Shown here piece by piece: positions 33,548 through 43,885 of a stretch of DNA of 64,000 nucleotides. How positions within the stretch are numbered: the stretch's first letter is position 1; each line of letters starts with the position of its first letter. Source of the stretch: Nitrosomonas sp. Is35 (GTDB taxonomy: Bacteria; Pseudomonadota; Gammaproteobacteria; Burkholderiales; Nitrosomonadaceae); assembly GCF_033063295.1 (NCBI RefSeq), contig NZ_JAWJZH010000001.1, positions 2,728,001-2,792,000 of the forward strand, written 5' to 3'. The notes under the pieces are model-generated. The model was given only the letters and a program-made list of their open reading frames with translations, was not told the origin of the DNA and searched no databases. A program made the position numbers and the translations under genes.

Positions 33548-34270
33548 TTAATGAATATCTTTCCAATATTCTTTTTTGAGCGCATACGATAAAACTAGCA
33601 TGCCTAACAAAAAGATCATCACTTCAATCCCTAATTGTTTTCTCGCATTAGCATGCGGTTCGCCCAGATAAACCAAATAATTAACTAAATCACCAACGAA
33701 TTTATCATATTCGGTTGCACTCAATTGTCCCGCTTTTTCGAGTGTCAGGCTTTTTTGCTCGCCTTTATCTGACGTTTTAACCACCAGTCTTTGCTCACCT
33801 TGCAGCTGATACAAAACGTGTGGCATCGCAACACGATCAAAAACCAGATTGTTCCAGCCTGTATGAGTCGCATCATCACGATAGAATGCACGCAGGTACG
33901 TGTACAACCAATCGGCACCGCGTGCACGAGCTATGACCGACAAATCTGGCGGTACTACACCAAACCACTCTTCACCTTCTTTTTTCCGCATAGCTGATTG
34001 CATCAGATCGCCAACTTTCTGACCTGTGAAAACCAGCTTACTAAGAATTTCTTCGTTTGTATAACCAATATCCCGATGCCGGTTATAACGCATATAACTC
34101 GCGCCATGACAGGTCAAACAGTAGTTCACAAAGCTTTCCGCTCCACGTTGCAAGGAAGCATTGTCAGTTGTATCAATCGGAGCTCTATCCAATGGCATAC
34201 CGGATTCACCAGCAAGAACGCCAAACGGAGCCATGCATAAGATTAATAAAGCAATCGTTATTTTCTTCAT
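33548..34270 (-). CDS. petC: Cytochrome c1 of the bc1 complex
   Basis: A 240-residue membrane-anchored c-type cytochrome. The signal peptide ends near VLAGES, the haem site is CLTCHG (about residues 52-57, CxxCH), and the C-terminal anchor is VMIFLLGMLVLSYAL (about 216-230). Met ligand candidates lie in RVAMPHVLYQLQGE. It passes electrons from the Rieske protein to soluble cytochrome c; in ammonia oxidisers the complex is central to energy yield. It lies 4 bp after petB. Confidence 0.95.
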   Translation of the reverse strand: MKKITIALLILCMAPFGVLAGESGMPLDRAPIDTTDNASLQRGAESFVNYCLTCHGASYMRYNRHRDIGYTNEEILSKLVFTGQKVGDLMQSAMRKKEGEEWFGVVPPDLSVIARARGADWLYTYLRAFYRDDATHTGWNNLVFDRVAMPHVLYQLQGEQRLVVKTSDKGEQKSLTLEKAGQLSATEYDKFVGDLVNYLVYLGEPHANARKQLGIEVMIFLLGMLVLSYALKKEYWKDIH

Positions 34271-34274
34271 TTTT

Positions 34275-35522
34275 CTACTCTTTTAGTCTTTTTGGTTCAG
34301 GCTTTGTTTTATCTATCTTGCTATACCATGGCATCAAAACAAAGAATGCAAAATAAATGACTGTAAAGATTTGTGCCAGCAACGTGTATAAAGGTGTTGG
34401 AGATTTTGTTCCCAGCCAGCCCAGTACAAAAAAGCTAATCACAAAAAGTGTCAATGCTATTTTGAAATAAGGGCCTTTATAACGTATCGATTTGACCGGA
34501 CTTCTATCCAGCCATGGCAAGAAACAGAAAACCACTACAGAGCCTGCCATCAAAATAACACCCCAAAGCTTAGCATCAATACCCAGAAAGTTGACTGTTA
34601 CAGCCCGTAACATCGAGTAGTAAGGAGTGAAGTACCAGACCGGTGCAATATGATCCGGTGTTTGCAAAGTATTTGCTGGGATAAAATTGTTATATTCCAG
34701 GAAGTACCCGCCCATTTCCGGAGCAAAGAAGATAATCCCGCAAAATACAATCAGAAATACTACGACACCAACGATATCCTTGACAGAATAATAAGGATGG
34801 AATGGAATACCATCCACGGGAATACCCGTTTCAGGATTTTTGTTCTCTTTAATCTCTATGCCATCAGGATTATTAGATCCCGTCTCATGTAACGCTAAAA
34901 TATGCACAAAAACCAAAACCAGCAATACTAAGGGTAATGTCACAACATGATAGGCAAAGAAGCGGTTCAGGGCAGCATCGGAGAGTGTAAAATCTCCCAA
35001 CAGCCATTGTTGCAATGTTTCCCCGATACTCGGAATTGCTCCAAACATACTAACAATTACTTGCGCTCCCCAATAAGACATTTGCCCCCATGGAAGAATA
35101 TATCCGGTGAAGGCCAAGCTCATCAGCACAAAAAATATAACCATCCCGATCAACCAGAGCAGCTCTCTCGGCTTACGGTATGATCCATACATCATTCCAC
35201 GAAACATATGAAGGTAGACCACGACGAAAAACATCGATGCGCCCGTCGAATGCATGTAACGGATTAACCAGCCATAATCCACATCACGCATGATATATTC
35301 AACCGATGCAAAAGCTTGACTGGCATCCGGTTTGTAATTCATGGTAAGAAAAATTCCCGTCAGCAACTGATTGACAAGAACCAATAAAGCTAATGAACCA
35401 AAGAAGTACCAGAAATTAAAATTCTTCGGTGCATAATATTCGGACAAGTGTGCTTTCCAGTTTGACGACAACGGAAAACGTTTATCGACCCAGGCAAGCA
35501 TTGAATTAAATATATTACTCAT
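34275..35522 (-). CDS. petB: Cytochrome b of the bc1 complex
   Basis: A 415-residue membrane protein with eight or so membrane helices and the haem-ligand histidines in IRYMHSTGASMFFVVVYLHM (helix II) and AYHVVTLPLVLLVLVFVHIL (helix IV). The quinol-site motif reads PEMG (FFAPEMGGYF) in place of the common PEWY/PDWY. It forms the core of the bc1 complex between PetA and PetC. petA stops one base before its start. The long C-terminal region after residue 330 is usual for the bacterial one-piece cytochrome b. Confidence 0.95.
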   Translation of the reverse strand: MSNIFNSMLAWVDKRFPLSSNWKAHLSEYYAPKNFNFWYFFGSLALLVLVNQLLTGIFLTMNYKPDASQAFASVEYIMRDVDYGWLIRYMHSTGASMFFVVVYLHMFRGMMYGSYRKPRELLWLIGMVIFFVLMSLAFTGYILPWGQMSYWGAQVIVSMFGAIPSIGETLQQWLLGDFTLSDAALNRFFAYHVVTLPLVLLVLVFVHILALHETGSNNPDGIEIKENKNPETGIPVDGIPFHPYYSVKDIVGVVVFLIVFCGIIFFAPEMGGYFLEYNNFIPANTLQTPDHIAPVWYFTPYYSMLRAVTVNFLGIDAKLWGVILMAGSVVVFCFLPWLDRSPVKSIRYKGPYFKIALTLFVISFFVLGWLGTKSPTPLYTLLAQIFTVIYFAFFVLMPWYSKIDKTKPEPKRLKE

Positions 35523-36131
35523 TTACGCAGATCCCTCGCTTTCAGATCCAATCAAAAGCCGACTATCGCTCAAATATACATGAGGAGGAACAACCATATT
35601 AGTTGGAGCCGGCACACTTTTATACACGCGCCCTGCCAAATCAAATTTTGAACCGTGACATGGACAGAAAAAACCACCCAACCAATCGGGACCCAGATCT
35701 GCAGGCGCCACATCCTTCCTGAATACAGGCGAGCAACCTAAGTGCGTACAAACACCCTCAGCAACCAAGATCTCAGGTTTTATTGAACGTGTACGATTTT
35801 TTGCATAATCCGGTTGCTGTTTCTTATCCGAATTCGGGTCAGCAAGCTGACCTTCAACTTTAACCAGACTTTCCAACATATCTGGCGTACGATTTAAAAT
35901 CCAAACGACTTTTCCGCGCCATTCAACCATTAACAGCATTCCAGGTTCAAGCTTGGATATGTCAACTTCTACAGGGGCTCCAGCTGCTTTCGCCCGTTCG
36001 CTAGGCATCATGCTCAATAAAAAAGGCGTTGCAATCGCAGCGCCAGCAATTCCACCTGCTACCGAGGTTGCAGCCACAAGGAACTTTCTCCTGCCGCTCA
36101 TCTCTTCATTAATGCTGAAACTATCCGCCAT
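35523..36131 (-). CDS. petA: Rieske iron-sulfur subunit of the bc1 complex
   Basis: A 202-residue Rieske protein. A Tat-type start (GRRKFLVAATSVAGG) leads a membrane anchor, then a soluble domain with the [2Fe-2S] ligands CTHLGCSP and CPCHGSKFD (about residues 134-141 and 156-164). ATG at 36131 (MADSF) is preferred to the TTG at 36137. It is the first gene of petABC-sspAB. The 36138-36350 gap upstream, shared with the end of secA, must hold the promoter. Confidence 0.95.
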   Translation of the reverse strand: MADSFSINEEMSGRRKFLVAATSVAGGIAGAAIATPFLLSMMPSERAKAAGAPVEVDISKLEPGMLLMVEWRGKVVWILNRTPDMLESLVKVEGQLADPNSDKKQQPDYAKNRTRSIKPEILVAEGVCTHLGCSPVFRKDVAPADLGPDWLGGFFCPCHGSKFDLAGRVYKSVPAPTNMVVPPHVYLSDSRLLIGSESEGSA

Positions 36132-36350
36132 GTTCAATCATTCCATCAGTAATAATATCGTAAGTTATATACAACAAAGGAAAAAACTTCTTCCAATCCC
36201 TATTAGATTTATTTGTTAAATTACGTTACCCAAACTACAAAAGCGCGCAGTATACCACAATCGTTTTAAGGATTATAGCAATCCTGGAAGTATTTCTATT
36301 TACCATAAGATCACTTAGCTCAACCACAGCAAGATATTGTTCTTTATGAT

Positions 36351-39083
36351 CTATTTTATTTTTCCATGACATTGCTTATATTTCTTACCTGAACCGCAAG
36401 GGCAGGGTTGATTGCGGCCTACTTTCTCATTCTGACGCACAAAGGGCGGGGTTTTATCATCCTCAGTTTTTATATATCCACTGTCTTCCGCTGATGCTTC
36501 TTCATAAGCTTCATGATGAAGTTGTATATTTTCCGGTGACCGCAAAGTGTCTGTCACAGCTTCTACCTGCTGCTCATTCTTGATTTGTACCGTCAACAGT
36601 ATTTTGGTAACTTCTCGCTTGACTTCTTCGAGCATAATCGTAAAAAGTTCAAACGCCTCGCGCTTATATTCCTGTTTGGGGTTTTTCTGCGCATAGCCGC
36701 GCAGGTGAATGCCTTGGCGCAAATGATCCAATCCCGCCAAATGCTCCCGCCAATGTGAATCGAGGATTTGCAACATCACCACACGCTCGTAGTGATGCAT
36801 GATATCCGCGCCGACTTGTGCAACCTTAATCTGATAATGGTCGCTCGCCAGATCAATAATGCGTTGGAGTAAATTCTCTTCATGCAGGCCGGATTCTTCT
36901 TCAAGCCACTCGCGCACCGGGAAATGCAATTGATACTCCGCTGCCAATGCCTTCTCCAGCCCTGCCACATCCCACTGCTCTTCAACACTTTGCGGAGGAA
37001 TATACAGATTGAACAAGTCTCCCAAAACATTCTCACGTATCGCGGTTATCGTTTCCGAGATATCCTGCTCCGCTTCCAACAACTCATTGCGCTGCTGATA
37101 AATGACCTGCCGCTGATCATTCGCAACATCATCGTATTCCAGCAACTGCTTACGCATATCGAAGTTTCTTGCTTCCACCTTGCGCTGCGCGTTCTCAATG
37201 GCACGGGTAACCCACGGATGCTCAATAGCTTCACCTTCCGGCATCTTAAGGCGCGTCATGATACTGGCTACACGATCCGAGGCAAAAATACGTAACAAAG
37301 GATCTTCAAGCGAGAGGAAAAAACGGCTGGAACCCGGATCTCCCTGCCTGCCGGAACGTCCGCGCAATTGATTATCCACCCGCCGGGATTCGTGCCGCTC
37401 TGTACCGATGATATGCAAACCGCCTTTCTTCAGCACTTCCTCATGCGTCAATTTCCATTTTTCTTGCACTTCTTGAATGCGTTTCTTTTTTACTTCATCA
37501 CTTAATTTTTCATCATGTCGTATCTGTTCTATCTCAGGTTCCGGGTTCCCGCCCAGCACAATGTCCGTTCCGCGACCCGCCATATTAGTCGCTATCGTAA
37601 TCATTTTAGGCCGGCCTGCTTGTGCGACAATACTCGCTTCGCTGGCATGCTGTTTAGCATTCAAAACTTGATGCGGAAGTTTGTCGCGATCCAGCAACCT
37701 GGACAATAACTCGTTATTTTCAATAGAAGTCGTACCAACCAATACCGGCTGGCCACTTTCATAACATTCTCTGATTTCACGAACAATCGCTTCATTTTTC
37801 TCTTTCATCGTACGGAATATCTGATCCATACGATCCTCCCGAATCATCGGTCTATGTGTTGGAATAATGATGGTTTCCAATCCATAAATCTGTTGAAATT
37901 CAGCTGCTTCCGTATCGGCAGTACCGGTCATACCCGACAATTTTTGGTACATACGGAAGTAATTTTGGAAAGTAATGGAAGCAAGTGTCTGATTTTCTTT
38001 CTGAATAGCGACACCTTCTTTCGCCTCCACCGCTTGATGCAAACCATCGGACCAACGGCGGCCGGACATCAAGCGCCCGGTGAATTCATCCACGATCACT
38101 ACTTCATCGTTTTGCACGACATAGTGCTGATCAAGCAAATACAAATTATGAGCGCGCAGACCTGCAATAAGGTGATGCACTAAATTGATATTGGCCGGAT
38201 CATAAAGGCTAGATCCTGTTTTGAGCAGTCCAGCCGATTCCAGCAACTTCTCCGCATGTTCAAAACCGGCTTCGCTCAGCGTGACCTGATGAGACTTTTC
38301 ATCCACACTATAGTCACCTTGACTTTCCTCCGTTTCCTGCCGGATAAGTTTTGGCACCAGTGCGTTAATGCGCACATAGATCTCGGTATCACCTTCCGCC
38401 TGGCCCGAAATGATGAGCGGCGTGCGCGCCTCATCAATTAAAATCGAATCCACTTCGTCCACGATTGCGAAATTAAGCACGCGCTGCGCACGTTCATTCG
38501 CATGCGCTACCATATTGTCGCGCAAATAATCAAAGCCATACTCGTTATTGGTGCCGTAAGTGATATCAGCCGCATAAGCAGCTTGTTTTTCGTCATGCGG
38601 CATCTGCGCATAAATAACTCCGACACTCATTCCAAGAAACCGGTAGATCTTACCCATCCACTCAGCATCGCGCTTTGCCAGGTAATCATTCACGGTGACA
38701 ACGTGCACGCCCTTGCCCGACAATGCATTCAAGTAGGCCGGCAATGTTGCCATGAGCGTTTTTCCCTCGCCGGTACGCATCTCGGCAATTTTACCGCCGT
38801 GCAAAACCATGCCGCCGATAAGCTGCGCATCAAAATGACGCATCCCGAGAACCCGCTTGCCAGTCTCACGAACCACAGCAAATGCTTCGGGCAGCAATGC
38901 ATCCAGTGTTTCGCCATTTTGAATACGCTGCTTGAATTCATCCGTCTTGCCACGTAAGTCGGTATCCGGCAACTCTGCAATAGCCGGTTCCAGTTCATTG
39001 ATAGATCGCACAGCCTGGGTATACTGTTTGATCATCCGGTCATTGCGGCTGCCAAAAATTTTCTTAAGTAGATTGCCTAGCAT
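36351..39083 (-). CDS. secA: Preprotein translocase ATPase SecA
   Basis: The 910-residue motor that pushes preproteins through SecYEG. It has Walker [15 protein letters not shown] (about residues 102-115), the DEAD-type [13 protein letters not shown] (about 208-220), the second helicase domain with [13 protein letters not shown], and the C-terminal zinc site [15 protein letters not shown], which binds SecB. Length is normal. It is transcribed toward the bc1 operon after the M23 peptidase. No damage. Confidence 0.97.
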   Translation of the reverse strand: MLGNLLKKIFGSRNDRMIKQYTQAVRSINELEPAIAELPDTDLRGKTDEFKQRIQNGETLDALLPEAFAVVRETGKRVLGMRHFDAQLIGGMVLHGGKIAEMRTGEGKTLMATLPAYLNALSGKGVHVVTVNDYLAKRDAEWMGKIYRFLGMSVGVIYAQMPHDEKQAAYAADITYGTNNEYGFDYLRDNMVAHANERAQRVLNFAIVDEVDSILIDEARTPLIISGQAEGDTEIYVRINALVPKLIRQETEESQGDYSVDEKSHQVTLSEAGFEHAEKLLESAGLLKTGSSLYDPANINLVHHLIAGLRAHNLYLLDQHYVVQNDEVVIVDEFTGRLMSGRRWSDGLHQAVEAKEGVAIQKENQTLASITFQNYFRMYQKLSGMTGTADTEAAEFQQIYGLETIIIPTHRPMIREDRMDQIFRTMKEKNEAIVREIRECYESGQPVLVGTTSIENNELLSRLLDRDKLPHQVLNAKQHASEASIVAQAGRPKMITIATNMAGRGTDIVLGGNPEPEIEQIRHDEKLSDEVKKKRIQEVQEKWKLTHEEVLKKGGLHIIGTERHESRRVDNQLRGRSGRQGDPGSSRFFLSLEDPLLRIFASDRVASIMTRLKMPEGEAIEHPWVTRAIENAQRKVEARNFDMRKQLLEYDDVANDQRQVIYQQRNELLEAEQDISETITAIRENVLGDLFNLYIPPQSVEEQWDVAGLEKALAAEYQLHFPVREWLEEESGLHEENLLQRIIDLASDHYQIKVAQVGADIMHHYERVVMLQILDSHWREHLAGLDHLRQGIHLRGYAQKNPKQEYKREAFELFTIMLEEVKREVTKILLTVQIKNEQQVEAVTDTLRSPENIQLHHEAYEEASAEDSGYIKTEDDKTPPFVRQNEKVGRNQPCPCGSGKKYKQCHGKIK

Positions 39084-39116
39084 AAGTCTCTAAATATTCC
39101 GTATGAATACATTGTC

Positions 39117-39150
39117 TAAAAAAACAAAGGGTGAGCATATTTCTCACCCT
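39117..39150 (-). terminator. Rho-independent terminator of the M23 peptidase gene
   Basis: On the minus strand, AGGGTGAG pairs with CTCACCCT around a 7-nt loop and is followed by TGTTTTTTTAG. It lies 32 bp after the peptidase stop and before secA, so secA probably has its own promoter. Confidence 0.8.
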
Positions 39151-39181
39151 GCAAAAATCCTGAAGAAATCAGTGCTCCCAT

Positions 39182-40099
39182 TTAACCCGGCTTTTTCAAA
39201 AATTTGGCTGGATTCTGCGGTTTGTCTTTATGCCGGATTTCAAAATGCAAATGCGGCCCCGTGGAACGGCCGGTATTGCCAACTTCAGCTATTTTCTGCC
39301 CCTGCAATACAACCTCTCCGAGATTCACCAGACGCTTCGATGCATGTGCATACCGCGTAACCAAATCATCACCATGATCAATTTCAACCATATTACCATA
39401 CTCAGGATGCCTATCAGAATAGATCACCACACCGCCCGCAGCGGCTTTGATGGGTGCGCCCACTTCCGCAGTAAAATCCACACCTTCATGAAACGCTCGC
39501 TTTCCAGTAAACGGATCGATCCGGTATCCGTAACCGGAAGAAAACCAATCGGTCTCAACCGGCATCTCGGAGGGCAACACAAACTTTGTGATCCGGTCAT
39601 GCCGCAACAAGGAATCTAATGCCCCCAGCTTATCCGTTCTTTCATCCAGCATATTGGATAATTCCTGCAACTTGAGGCTGAACTCAGAAAATGACAGCGC
39701 TTCAGCGGACAGATCATTCCGCGCACCGCCCTGTCCCGGCATTTGATTAAATGAGAAATCCCCCGATTTGATTCCTGAAGATTCCGCCAGACGCTCACCC
39801 AAAGCATCCAAGCGGAGTAACTGCGCCTGCATTTGGCCTAATTTACTCGCCATGATATTTAAATTATCTTGCAGATGCGTTTGAATCTTCTGATGCCGTT
39901 CTTCTTGCGGATTAACCAATACGGCTCTCAGAAGAGGCGCATCGATCCGATCGGCGTAGCGCAATGAAACAAAATTCAAGCTCAGCGCCACCGTCACAAT
40001 GACCAGTAATAAAGCGCTCATTAATAATACAATATGGACTTTGGTTAACGCCAGCTTACGCGCTCGTTCCGAATTATTTGAAATAAAAATAATATTCAT
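39182..40099 (-). CDS. M23-family (LytM) cell-wall peptidase
   Basis: A 305-residue inner-membrane-anchored metallopeptidase. A membrane segment lies at about residues 23-47, followed by a coiled region (LGQMQAQLLRLDALGERLAE) and the M23 domain: GKRAFHEGVDFTAEVGAPIK (HxxxD zinc site), then GDDLVTRYAHASKR and STGPHLHFEIRHK (HxH). Such proteins trim or regulate trimming of peptidoglycan cross-links. It is divergent from the DciA-like gene, an arrangement seen in many proteobacteria together with secA. Confidence 0.9.
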   Translation of the reverse strand: MNIIFISNNSERARKLALTKVHIVLLMSALLLVIVTVALSLNFVSLRYADRIDAPLLRAVLVNPQEERHQKIQTHLQDNLNIMASKLGQMQAQLLRLDALGERLAESSGIKSGDFSFNQMPGQGGARNDLSAEALSFSEFSLKLQELSNMLDERTDKLGALDSLLRHDRITKFVLPSEMPVETDWFSSGYGYRIDPFTGKRAFHEGVDFTAEVGAPIKAAAGGVVIYSDRHPEYGNMVEIDHGDDLVTRYAHASKRLVNLGEVVLQGQKIAEVGNTGRSTGPHLHFEIRHKDKPQNPAKFLKKPG

Positions 40100-40132
40100 A
40101 CTTTGTTTTCACTGGATATCGATTAAATACCC

Positions 40133-40597
40133 ATGGCCTCTCATAAAGTTAACGCTTACTTTAACCTGCTTGGCAAAACACCTGAATACGCGAGCCTGTT
40201 CACAGCGGCTCAAAAACTGCATGAAGATCAATCCACATTTTCCAAGCTGATCCCAACCCAATTGGCACAGCATTGTAACCTTGGCCGGATCACGGACGGC
40301 AGACTGACTATAGTGGCCGAGAATGGCGCAATCGCCGCAAAACTAAAGCAAATCTCTCCATCATTGTTGCTTAAGCTGCAGAAATTAGAGTGGCAAGTTA
40401 CTGCAATTCAAATTTTGGTGCAAGCGGATTACGCTGCCAAAAACGCAAAACCATCAGCAAGACATGGATACAACAAGAAAAAATTAAAATTAAGTTCAAG
40501 CGGAAAAACATGCTTAAATCAATTAGCCGCAACACTGCCGGATTCCGAATTGAAAAACACCATTCAGTCGTTCGTTAAAAAGCACCAGAACGATTAA
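40133..40597 (+). CDS. DUF721 protein, DciA-like helicase loader
   Basis: A 154-residue protein with the N-terminal DUF721 (DciA) fold: LGKTPEYASLFTAAQKLHED, LAQHCNLGRITDGRLTIVAE and the helix AIAAKLKQISPSLLLKLQ. DciA is the ancestral loader of the replicative helicase DnaB in bacteria lacking DnaC. Position next to the M23 peptidase and secA supports the call. The basic C-terminal half is variable in the family. Confidence 0.85.
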   Translation: MASHKVNAYFNLLGKTPEYASLFTAAQKLHEDQSTFSKLIPTQLAQHCNLGRITDGRLTIVAENGAIAAKLKQISPSLLLKLQKLEWQVTAIQILVQADYAAKNAKPSARHGYNKKKLKLSSSGKTCLNQLAATLPDSELKNTIQSFVKKHQND

Positions 40598-40965
40598 ATC
40601 TCTTTTTCACTTCAACAATATGCAGTTCATTGACAGCACGCGCGCCACACCTTACCGGAAGCTTTTTAATTCAGCTCCGATCTTCCTCATACCGGCGCCA
40701 GAGAATTGCTTGATCAAGCATCAGTAACATCCCGGACATCAATCAGTATCCTGAGAAATACCGGCACCATTCCCGGCAATCATGGTCTACTGTTTTTTTA
40801 TTCAACCGATGTCTCGTATATAATGCAAACCGCTGAGCAGTTTTTCACATCACAAAAAAAGTCTTATAGTATTGTTTAAGCCTTTAATTTTATGATGATA
40901 ATGCATTTCCTCCCGACACAATAACTGAACCCCGATTATTCAATCGACCCTGCAAAAACAATCTC
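40598..40965. other. Intergenic gap between the DciA-like gene and the RNB gene
   Basis: About 370 bp with no supported gene. It is AT-rich near 40790-40900, where a promoter for the RNB-tonB-aroE side is expected. No clear hairpin terminator was found. Confidence 0.4.
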
Positions 40966-42822
40966 ATGAATGTTTTTTATGAAGAAGCTGGAACCTTTAA
41001 GATAGGCACTATTCTGGCTGACAATACAACGTCGCTGCAAATAGAGGCTGTGCATGGCAAACGATCGAAAATCAAGGCCTCGTCCGTGTTGTTCAGGTTC
41101 GATAAACCGCCTTTAACCGAATTCATGGGGCATGTACAAAAAATAACCGATGAATTGGATCCTGATTTTCTTTGGGAATGCTGCGCGCAAGAAACCGAAT
41201 TTACCAGCGATACGCTGGCTGCAGATTACTTTGGCCATTCCCCGAGCCCGGTTGAATCGGCCGCGACCTTGCTGCTGCTGCAAAATGCGCCGATGTATTT
41301 CTATAAAAAAGGACACGGCCGCTACAAAGCCGCGCCGCCGGATGCACTGAAGGCCGCGCTCGCCGGTCAGGAAAAAAAGCGCCTGCAAGCTGCGCAACAA
41401 GCACGCTATGTTGAACAGCTAAATCAATTCATCCTGCCCGAGGAATTCCAATCGTGCATCTCCGGTTTACTCTATAAACCGGATAAGAACTCGCTGGAAT
41501 GGAAAGCCCTCGAGGCCGTCTGTACGGATAAAAAACTCACTGCCGTAAGATTACTGGAAAAATGCGGCGCTATTCCGTCTTCTCACGATTACCATTTCAA
41601 TCAATTCATCTGGGAATATTTTCCTGAAGGCATTGGTTTCGGTGAACTGGAATCACAGTCGGTTGATGATGTTCCGCTTGATTTAGCGGTAGCCAATGTT
41701 GCGGCATTCAGTATTGATGATGCCTCAACGACAGAAATTGACGACGCATTTTCCGTAACCCCATTGCCTTTGGGAAGTTTCCGCATCGGCATTCATATTG
41801 CAGCACCGGCATTGGGAATTATCCCTGAATCAACACTCGACAAAACCGCTTCATCCAGACTTTCCACGGTGTACTTGCCCGGAAAAAAAATCACCATGCT
41901 GCCAGATGCGGTGATCAATCACTTTACGTTGGCTGAAAGCAAATTGTGCCCGGTCCTGTCCTTGTATCTGGATGTATCGGATGATTTCACCGTCACGGCT
42001 ACTGAAAGCCGGCTTGAAAAAATCAACATTGTCGCAAACCTGCGCAACAATGCGCTGGAGCAGCATTTCAACGAAACCGCTTTAAACAAAGGCGATTTCA
42101 CGCATACCTTCAGCAAAGAATTGAGTCTCTTATGGAAATTTGCTTGCAAAATGGAAATTCAGCGTGGCAAAACCAATGACAGTAATAGCGATAAAGTCGA
42201 TTACAGCTTTGAAATCAATGGCGATCATGTCACGATCAGCGAGCGCAGACGCGGTTCGCCGATCGATAAGGTCGTATCCGAATTGATGATTTATGTGAAT
42301 ACGGAGTGGGGCAAACAACTCACCGATGCCGGTATCATCGGTATTTTTCGCAGCCAAACCAATGGCAAAGTGAAAATGGGCATCTCTCCCGCACCTCACC
42401 AAGGATTGGGCGTTTCCCAATACGCCTGGAGCAGTTCTCCGATGCGGCGGTATGTCGATCTGATCAATCAAAGGCAACTCATCGCCATGCTACGCAATGA
42501 AGCACCACCCTACCACAAGGACAGCAACAGCCTTTTAATCGCCATGCGCGACTTTGAAACAGCCTACGGGATTTATGGCGAATTCCAGCGTGCCATGGAA
42601 CGTTACTGGTGCCTGCGCTGGTTATTGCAGGAAAAGATTCAAACCGTGAACGCTCAGGTTATCAAGGAAAATTTAGTAAAACTCGATCATATCCCCTTCG
42701 TCGCGCGAGTTCCTTCGTTGCCTGAGATGGCGCCGGGTGCTTATGTCAAACTTAAATTATCTGGGATCGACTTGTTGGAACGCACCTTGCATGCGGAATT
42801 TTTGCAAAAACTGGATGCATAA
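40966..42822 (+). CDS. RNB-domain exoribonuclease (RNase II-like)
   Basis: A 618-residue ribonuclease with the RNB catalytic domain. The Asp cluster reads FSIDDASTTEIDDAF (about residues 246-260), followed by RIGIHIAAPALGI. The later GVSQYAWSSSPMRRYVDLIN (about 486-505) is the conserved end of the RNB domain. The N-terminal part differs from E. coli RNase II, and a clear S1 domain at the end is not visible. Such proteins degrade RNA 3' to 5'. It leads toward tonB and aroE on the same strand. Confidence 0.9.
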   Translation: MNVFYEEAGTFKIGTILADNTTSLQIEAVHGKRSKIKASSVLFRFDKPPLTEFMGHVQKITDELDPDFLWECCAQETEFTSDTLAADYFGHSPSPVESAATLLLLQNAPMYFYKKGHGRYKAAPPDALKAALAGQEKKRLQAAQQARYVEQLNQFILPEEFQSCISGLLYKPDKNSLEWKALEAVCTDKKLTAVRLLEKCGAIPSSHDYHFNQFIWEYFPEGIGFGELESQSVDDVPLDLAVANVAAFSIDDASTTEIDDAFSVTPLPLGSFRIGIHIAAPALGIIPESTLDKTASSRLSTVYLPGKKITMLPDAVINHFTLAESKLCPVLSLYLDVSDDFTVTATESRLEKINIVANLRNNALEQHFNETALNKGDFTHTFSKELSLLWKFACKMEIQRGKTNDSNSDKVDYSFEINGDHVTISERRRGSPIDKVVSELMIYVNTEWGKQLTDAGIIGIFRSQTNGKVKMGISPAPHQGLGVSQYAWSSSPMRRYVDLINQRQLIAMLRNEAPPYHKDSNSLLIAMRDFETAYGIYGEFQRAMERYWCLRWLLQEKIQTVNAQVIKENLVKLDHIPFVARVPSLPEMAPGAYVKLKLSGIDLLERTLHAEFLQKLDA

Positions 42823-42935
42823 AGACCTATCTTCCATAAATCTGCATGAATCATGTGACAAGCCCATTGTTGTTGCCTAAAATAATGCAATCATCTGTAG
42901 CGTATAGACTTAACTCAAGGTTTAACCCTTAGGCT

Positions 42936-43847
42936 GTGATCACTCAAACTCTCGCAACTTCACCTTTAGCGCTGGCTGGTTATCAGTACTTACAGAGCCA
43001 TCGTCTAGTTGCCGCGATGATGGCTTCTCTGTTGTTACATGCCCTTGTATTCTTCGGTGTGACTTTTCAGTTTCCGCAACTGAAATCCGACAAGATTGCC
43101 TCATCCTTGGAAGTCGTGCTGGTTAACAACAAGACACAGACAAAACCGAAAGAATCCCAATTACTGGCGCAAGATAATCTGGATGGCGGAGGCAACACGG
43201 AAGAGGATCGCCGGGCAAAAACGCCGTTCCCGGTACTACCAAGAAACAAACCGGTTATCGCTGAGAGTATTGCGCAGCAAAAAGTTAAACAACTGGAGCA
43301 AGAAGCCAAGAAGCTGATGGCCGCTGCCAGCGAAACGCCCCAGATCGAGCTGCCCAAGGAACACAAGAACGAATCGGAAAGCAAATCGGTCGCAATCGAC
43401 TCGACCGACTTACTGTTGCGCAGCCTGGATATCGCCCGCCTGAGAGCACAGATCGATCAAGACCATGACAGTTATCAGAAACGCCCCAAACGCAAATTTG
43501 TCGGCGCGCGTACCAAAGAGTACCGATTCGCCCGCTACGTTGAGGACTGGCGTATTAAAGTCGAACGTATCGGTAATTTGAATTACCCGGAAGCCGCCAG
43601 AAAAGAAAAGCTCTATGGCAACCTGCAACTGACCGTCGGTATCCGCGCCGATGGCAGTCTGGAATCGATTGAAATCAATCGCTCATCCGGAGAAAAAATC
43701 CTCGACGAAGCGGCTGTCAATATCGTTAAACTCGCCGGGCAAAATGGATTCGCGCCCTTTCCACCGGATATAAGCCAGGACACGGATATTTTGCACATCA
43801 CCCGTACCTGGGTATTCGCAGCTTCCGATATGTTACTGAGTCAATAA
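42936..43847 (+). CDS. TonB-family energy transducer
   Basis: A 303-residue inner-membrane protein. A short cytoplasmic start and one membrane segment (LVAAMMASLLLHALVFFGVT, about residues 24-43) are followed by a long charged periplasmic linker and a C-terminal TonB domain (YPEAARKEKLYGNLQLTVGI, then ADGSLESIEINRSSGEKILD). TonB passes energy from ExbBD to outer-membrane receptors. The proline-rich stretch of classic TonB is weak here. Start is GTG at 42936. Position before aroE is common in betaproteobacteria. Confidence 0.85.
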   Translation: MITQTLATSPLALAGYQYLQSHRLVAAMMASLLLHALVFFGVTFQFPQLKSDKIASSLEVVLVNNKTQTKPKESQLLAQDNLDGGGNTEEDRRAKTPFPVLPRNKPVIAESIAQQKVKQLEQEAKKLMAAASETPQIELPKEHKNESESKSVAIDSTDLLLRSLDIARLRAQIDQDHDSYQKRPKRKFVGARTKEYRFARYVEDWRIKVERIGNLNYPEAARKEKLYGNLQLTVGIRADGSLESIEINRSSGEKILDEAAVNIVKLAGQNGFAPFPPDISQDTDILHITRTWVFAASDMLLSQ

Positions 43848-43885
43848 TTGTTGAGTCTTAGGAAATTTAATCAGAGATACCAGCC